Below, in pieces: positions 60,506-64,000 of a stretch of 64,000 nt of DNA. The notes below the pieces were generated by a model. That model was not told the DNA's origin. It did not search any database and saw only the letters and a list, made by a program, of their open reading frames with translations. The stretch is from Gordius sp. MW1 (Eukaryota > Nematomorpha > Gordioida > Gordea > Gordiidae), in the NCBI GenBank assembly GCA_964036665.1, contig OZ038530.1, positions 19,800,001 to 19,864,000 of the forward strand, written 5' to 3'. The position numbers and the translations under genes were made by a program. Numbering within the stretch: position 1 is the first letter of the stretch; each line of letters begins with the position of its first letter.

Positions 60506-60653
60506 CATGGGCGTAGCCAGGTTTTGGATTAGGGGGGGGGCAAAACGTTTAAAAGTTCAATTAGAGGGGGGCAAAACATAATTTTTCTTAATTTTTCAAA
60601 GTTTTTGCATTGAGAAATTTTTTTTTGGAAACCCCCCCCTGGCTACGCCCATG
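60506..60653. mobile_element. hAT MITE of the CATGGGCGTAGC family
   Basis: 148 bp, CATGGGCGTAGCCAGG...CCTGGCTACGCCCATG, with a perfect 8-bp duplication ACTATTCA (60498-60505, 60654-60661). The youngest-looking copy in the window. Confidence 0.93.
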
Positions 60654-63600
60654 ACTATTCATAAATTACTATTTAAATTATTATATTGAAATTTGTTTAT
60701 TAATAAGTAATCAATATTTTAAATATTCTGACTTCTAACAAATTTTAATTAATAGTTTGAAATTCTAAACCAGATTACTAATTAATAATGGATTAATACT
60801 TATAATTATATATAGAATTAATAAGTTAAATAATTAAACAATAATTTGATTTTATCTATTTTATATATTAATATAGATGATGTAATTAAGGCATTAATAC
60901 ACATAATATATCAAATATAAATTTATTATTAAGAGGCAAATATTCAAGCAATTTTAATTAGTATGAATAATATATTATGAAAAACGCCGTAGAATTAATA
61001 GCTACATCAAAATTGTCATTAATAATCGCAATATTTACCATGGAACTTAATATTTCTAGGTTAATCATATTAAAGGCTATTATTATTTACGATAGCATCT
61101 TAATAATATTCAATTTATAAAAAAATATTATTATACACTTATTAGTCAAAATATAATATCAGATATTTATTTAAAAAATTTATAATAAATTATATTATAA
61201 CTCGATTAAAACCAATAAACTAGTAATTTTACGAAATATAATATTGTAATTACAAACATAGCTCAAATGAGCCTTGTAAAAAATCAAATTTTATCAGTTC
61301 TTAATCATTTATTCTTTATAAAGCCACGCTATTTTACCCGTTAAACCTAAACCATGATTCTTGCATAAATATTTTCTACTACGTATTTTTACGATTATAA
61401 CAAATTGTTACAACTATTATTTATTTAATAATTGAAAAAGTTTTCAACAAATTGTTTTACGGTGCCCAGTTCAGATTGCATAAAAGGGGGGTAGACCTTG
61501 AAATCTAAAAACGATCTAATTAACTTTTAGGCTCGGGAGCAGACTTAGACTTGGATTAATTTCTATACAATCGACAACTAATCAATCAAATTTAGGCTGC
61601 GGAAAAATGTAAGGGTACACCGGAGGTTTATGTGCATTTCAAGATTAATTTTCCGATGTCTATACAATTAATACAAAAAAAGCATAGATTGCAAAATTAA
61701 AATTTCCTCTTTCGAGGGTTATTCAAATGTTTGTAGTATATTTGGAGAAAAAAATATATATATTGATTTGGTTGTTAGCACATTAGTATATATATCATAT
61801 CGACTGTGAATCTCTTAGGGGAGGGGGATCGAGATGGGCGTGCGTGATTGTTAACTTTTAAGAAACAATGGGCTAGTTATGACTTAATTGAATACTGATA
61901 ACAAGAGCTGTTAAGAACTAGTTCATTTTCTTCAGAAAAGTAACTTATCAGTTTACTTCAGTGGAACTCTAGCTGTAGTTAGATACATTAATTCAGCCAT
62001 TCAATTTAAGTTGCAGTTACTTTTTATACAATTTTAAAATCATCAATTGAATCAAATAATAGAGTTACACGTCTAGTTTGTGTTTATCGCTTTAGATTTA
62101 ATTTCGTTCTCGGATGTGGATCCGTCTTGAAAAAAATAAGAGAAAAAAAGAAGACACTAAATTATGTTAATTCATTGATCCCTCACCAGGAGGCACGACA
62201 GGACCTAGTTGAATCTACTGGGTTAGATTTTTTTAACTTTCAAAGTTGGAAAGGATTCAAAAGTGCATTTAAACTTTTACTAATTTTAATAAAAATGATG
62301 GATCTTTAAAAATATATGATAATTTTCTAAATTTGAAAAAAAATCTTTTATAAACTTCAATATACCCCTAGCATCCAGCGCCCCCGTCGCGCGCCTATTT
62401 TTGGTAAACTAATATTTGGTAAAAAGTGGACAAGCTTTCTAGGCGACAATTTAGAATATAACGTTTTATTGAAATCGAATCACCATTAACTTGTAATTAT
62501 TATTCCAATATATGTATAAATTATATTAAATATTTTTTTTATTTACCCGAGTAACTTTTAATGTAACTAGTTATAATATCAGGTAGAAAAAATGTAACTT
62601 TAACTTTAATTAGTTCCTTTTTTTAAACGTAACTGTAACTTAACTAGTTAGAAAAGTAACCTTAACAGCTCTACTAATAACAATAAAATATTTAAATTTG
62701 ACCAAATGTTTATCTTTAGAATAGGTAAGTTTTTGACAAAAAAGTTTCCCATTAATATGATTGAATAGTATTCTTTAGCTAGTTTAAGTTTTTTATAGAG
62801 AGATAATTGTATAAAACTATTTTTAATTTTTATTTTGCATTTTAACTTTAAGTTGCCCAAATATGTAACAGATTAAAAAAAATAGTGAAACAATAAATAG
62901 GTTGTCCGTTTCCTCAACAGGTAATATATCTCAAGCACTTCTAGAATAAAAAAAATTGTGAGTTTTTAACACTTAATTACAGAAAAAACTATGAATTAAA
63001 ATGGACGCTTGTTATAAGCTATTATTTAATTATAAAAGATGTTCATTTATTTAATGCTAATGATTACAATTACATTATTATTGGCTGCATCCACTAAGTT
63101 AAATTTCCAGCAGTTTGGAATATTTCATAGACAATCAAAAGGTGACTTATAGGTGAAAAGTACTTCAAAACTTGCTCATTAATAAAACCAATTAAATTAA
63201 ACCTGTCAAAATTTATCTTTAAGTCAATAATTTTTCGTCATAGATAACTTGGTAAAAACTAAGAAATTCGAAATTAATTAAAACTTGGTGCATTGAAAGT
63301 GCGTAGAATTTTGTTGGTTCCGTGGATTTTTTAAATTTCTCAGCTATAAATTATTGAATTATATTGAAGGTCATCACAGTCAAAAGAATGGCGTTATAAC
63401 TTATAATAGTTACCAATTAAGAATCTGTCATTGATTAGCAATCAAATAGACCTGTCTTTGATAAGGAGATTAATTTAATTATTAATTTGGCGAAACTCAG
63501 AAGAGTTGCACAAAATTGTGTGTTTTAATGTTAAATCCCACCTTTTGCATTAAATTATTAAGTGAATTGAAATTCTTATCAACTTTTTTGCAGTTTTATA

Positions 63601-64000
63601 TAACTAATAGGTTGAATTTATTTTAAGGCATTTTTATAACTCCTATTGCCCGTTATAAATGTTTAAAAATAATTATATCGTTTTAAAATCAATGGTAACT
63701 TAGAATGGATCTGTATTATGTATTTCAAGAAGATCTAGATTTCGGATTTGCAGACTTTATGCCCTACTTAGCCAGATACAGAATGTCTACCCCTCCAATT
63801 TAAACAATTAATTTTTGATATATAATTTCGGCTCAGAGAATGAAAAAGTCCCGCTAGCCCCTCCCCCCCCCCAAACAAAAAATTGTTTTTTTTTGTCAGG
63901 GGTGTTATTTAAAGTAATTTATGTAAACTACCTTACCACATGGTTAAAATATCTTAATGCACCTTTTTCAATTACAGTTTGAGTCAAAAAAATCACCAAT
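60654..64000. other. AT-rich, no gene seen
   Basis: Over 3 kb without a supported gene, tRNA or complete transposon. It contains a short GC-rich CAGCGCCCCCGTCGCGCGCC at about 62377 and a C-run near 63862. If Shal/Kv4 extends rightwards, as expected, part of this is its intron. Confidence 0.35.

Overview
This is an AT-rich animal nuclear window. Its genes are split by GT-AG introns, long stretches are gene-poor, and transposons are dense. Six conserved metazoan protein genes and one tRNA gene can be read: mitochondrial aspartyl-tRNA synthetase (DARS2), complex I subunit NDUFB2, tRNA-Ser(GCT), a NUDT16-type U8 snoRNA-decapping Nudix hydrolase, COQ4, SLC35C2, and the 3' half of a Shal/Kv4 potassium channel. 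I cannot name the species. Introns of 32-42 nt in COQ4 and SLC35C2, with intron size rising from 5' to 3' in SLC35C2, recall what is reported for flatworms, but that is an inference and other small-intron invertebrates are possible.

Layout. 1-1.75 kb: decayed LINE on the minus strand, interrupted by a 430-bp repeat that recurs at 23.9 kb. 2.77-5.49 kb: DARS2 (+). 6.9-9.02 kb: non-autonomous hAT element containing a nested 1.5-kb foldback element. 9.48-10.2 kb: NDUFB2 (+). 11.1-15.47 kb: Ty3/gypsy (Mag-like) LTR retrotransposon (-) with both LTRs, target duplication, primer-binding site and polypurine tract. 16.9-17.6 kb: RTE-like LINE relic. 18.18 kb: tRNA-Ser(GCT). 18.57-22.70 kb: NUDT16-like gene (-), with a hAT MITE and an antisense RTE relic in its introns and a hairpin element directly before its start codon. 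23-27.6 kb: repeats. 27.67-28.54 kb: COQ4 (+), convergent with SLC35C2 (-, 28.92-36.53 kb). 36.5-46.9 kb: no confident gene, but a 603-bp near-perfect palindrome, G/C homopolymer arrays, a CCAAT-motif minisatellite and MITEs. 46.96-54.19 kb: Shal/Kv4 3' exons (-), with a complete hAT transposon (intact 623-codon transposase, 8-bp target duplication) in one intron. 54.96-57.12 kb: a second, decayed hAT with its own duplication. 57-64 kb: AT-rich, two short repeats, no supported gene.

Three of the genes (DARS2, NDUFB2, COQ4) make mitochondrial proteins. I see no operon-like organisation, and the adjacency is probably incidental. The most unusual features are the 32-42-nt introns, which make COQ4 look frameshifted until removed; the intact hAT; the long palindrome; and a gypsy element whose primer-binding site matches the tRNA-Ser(GCT) encoded 2.7 kb away.
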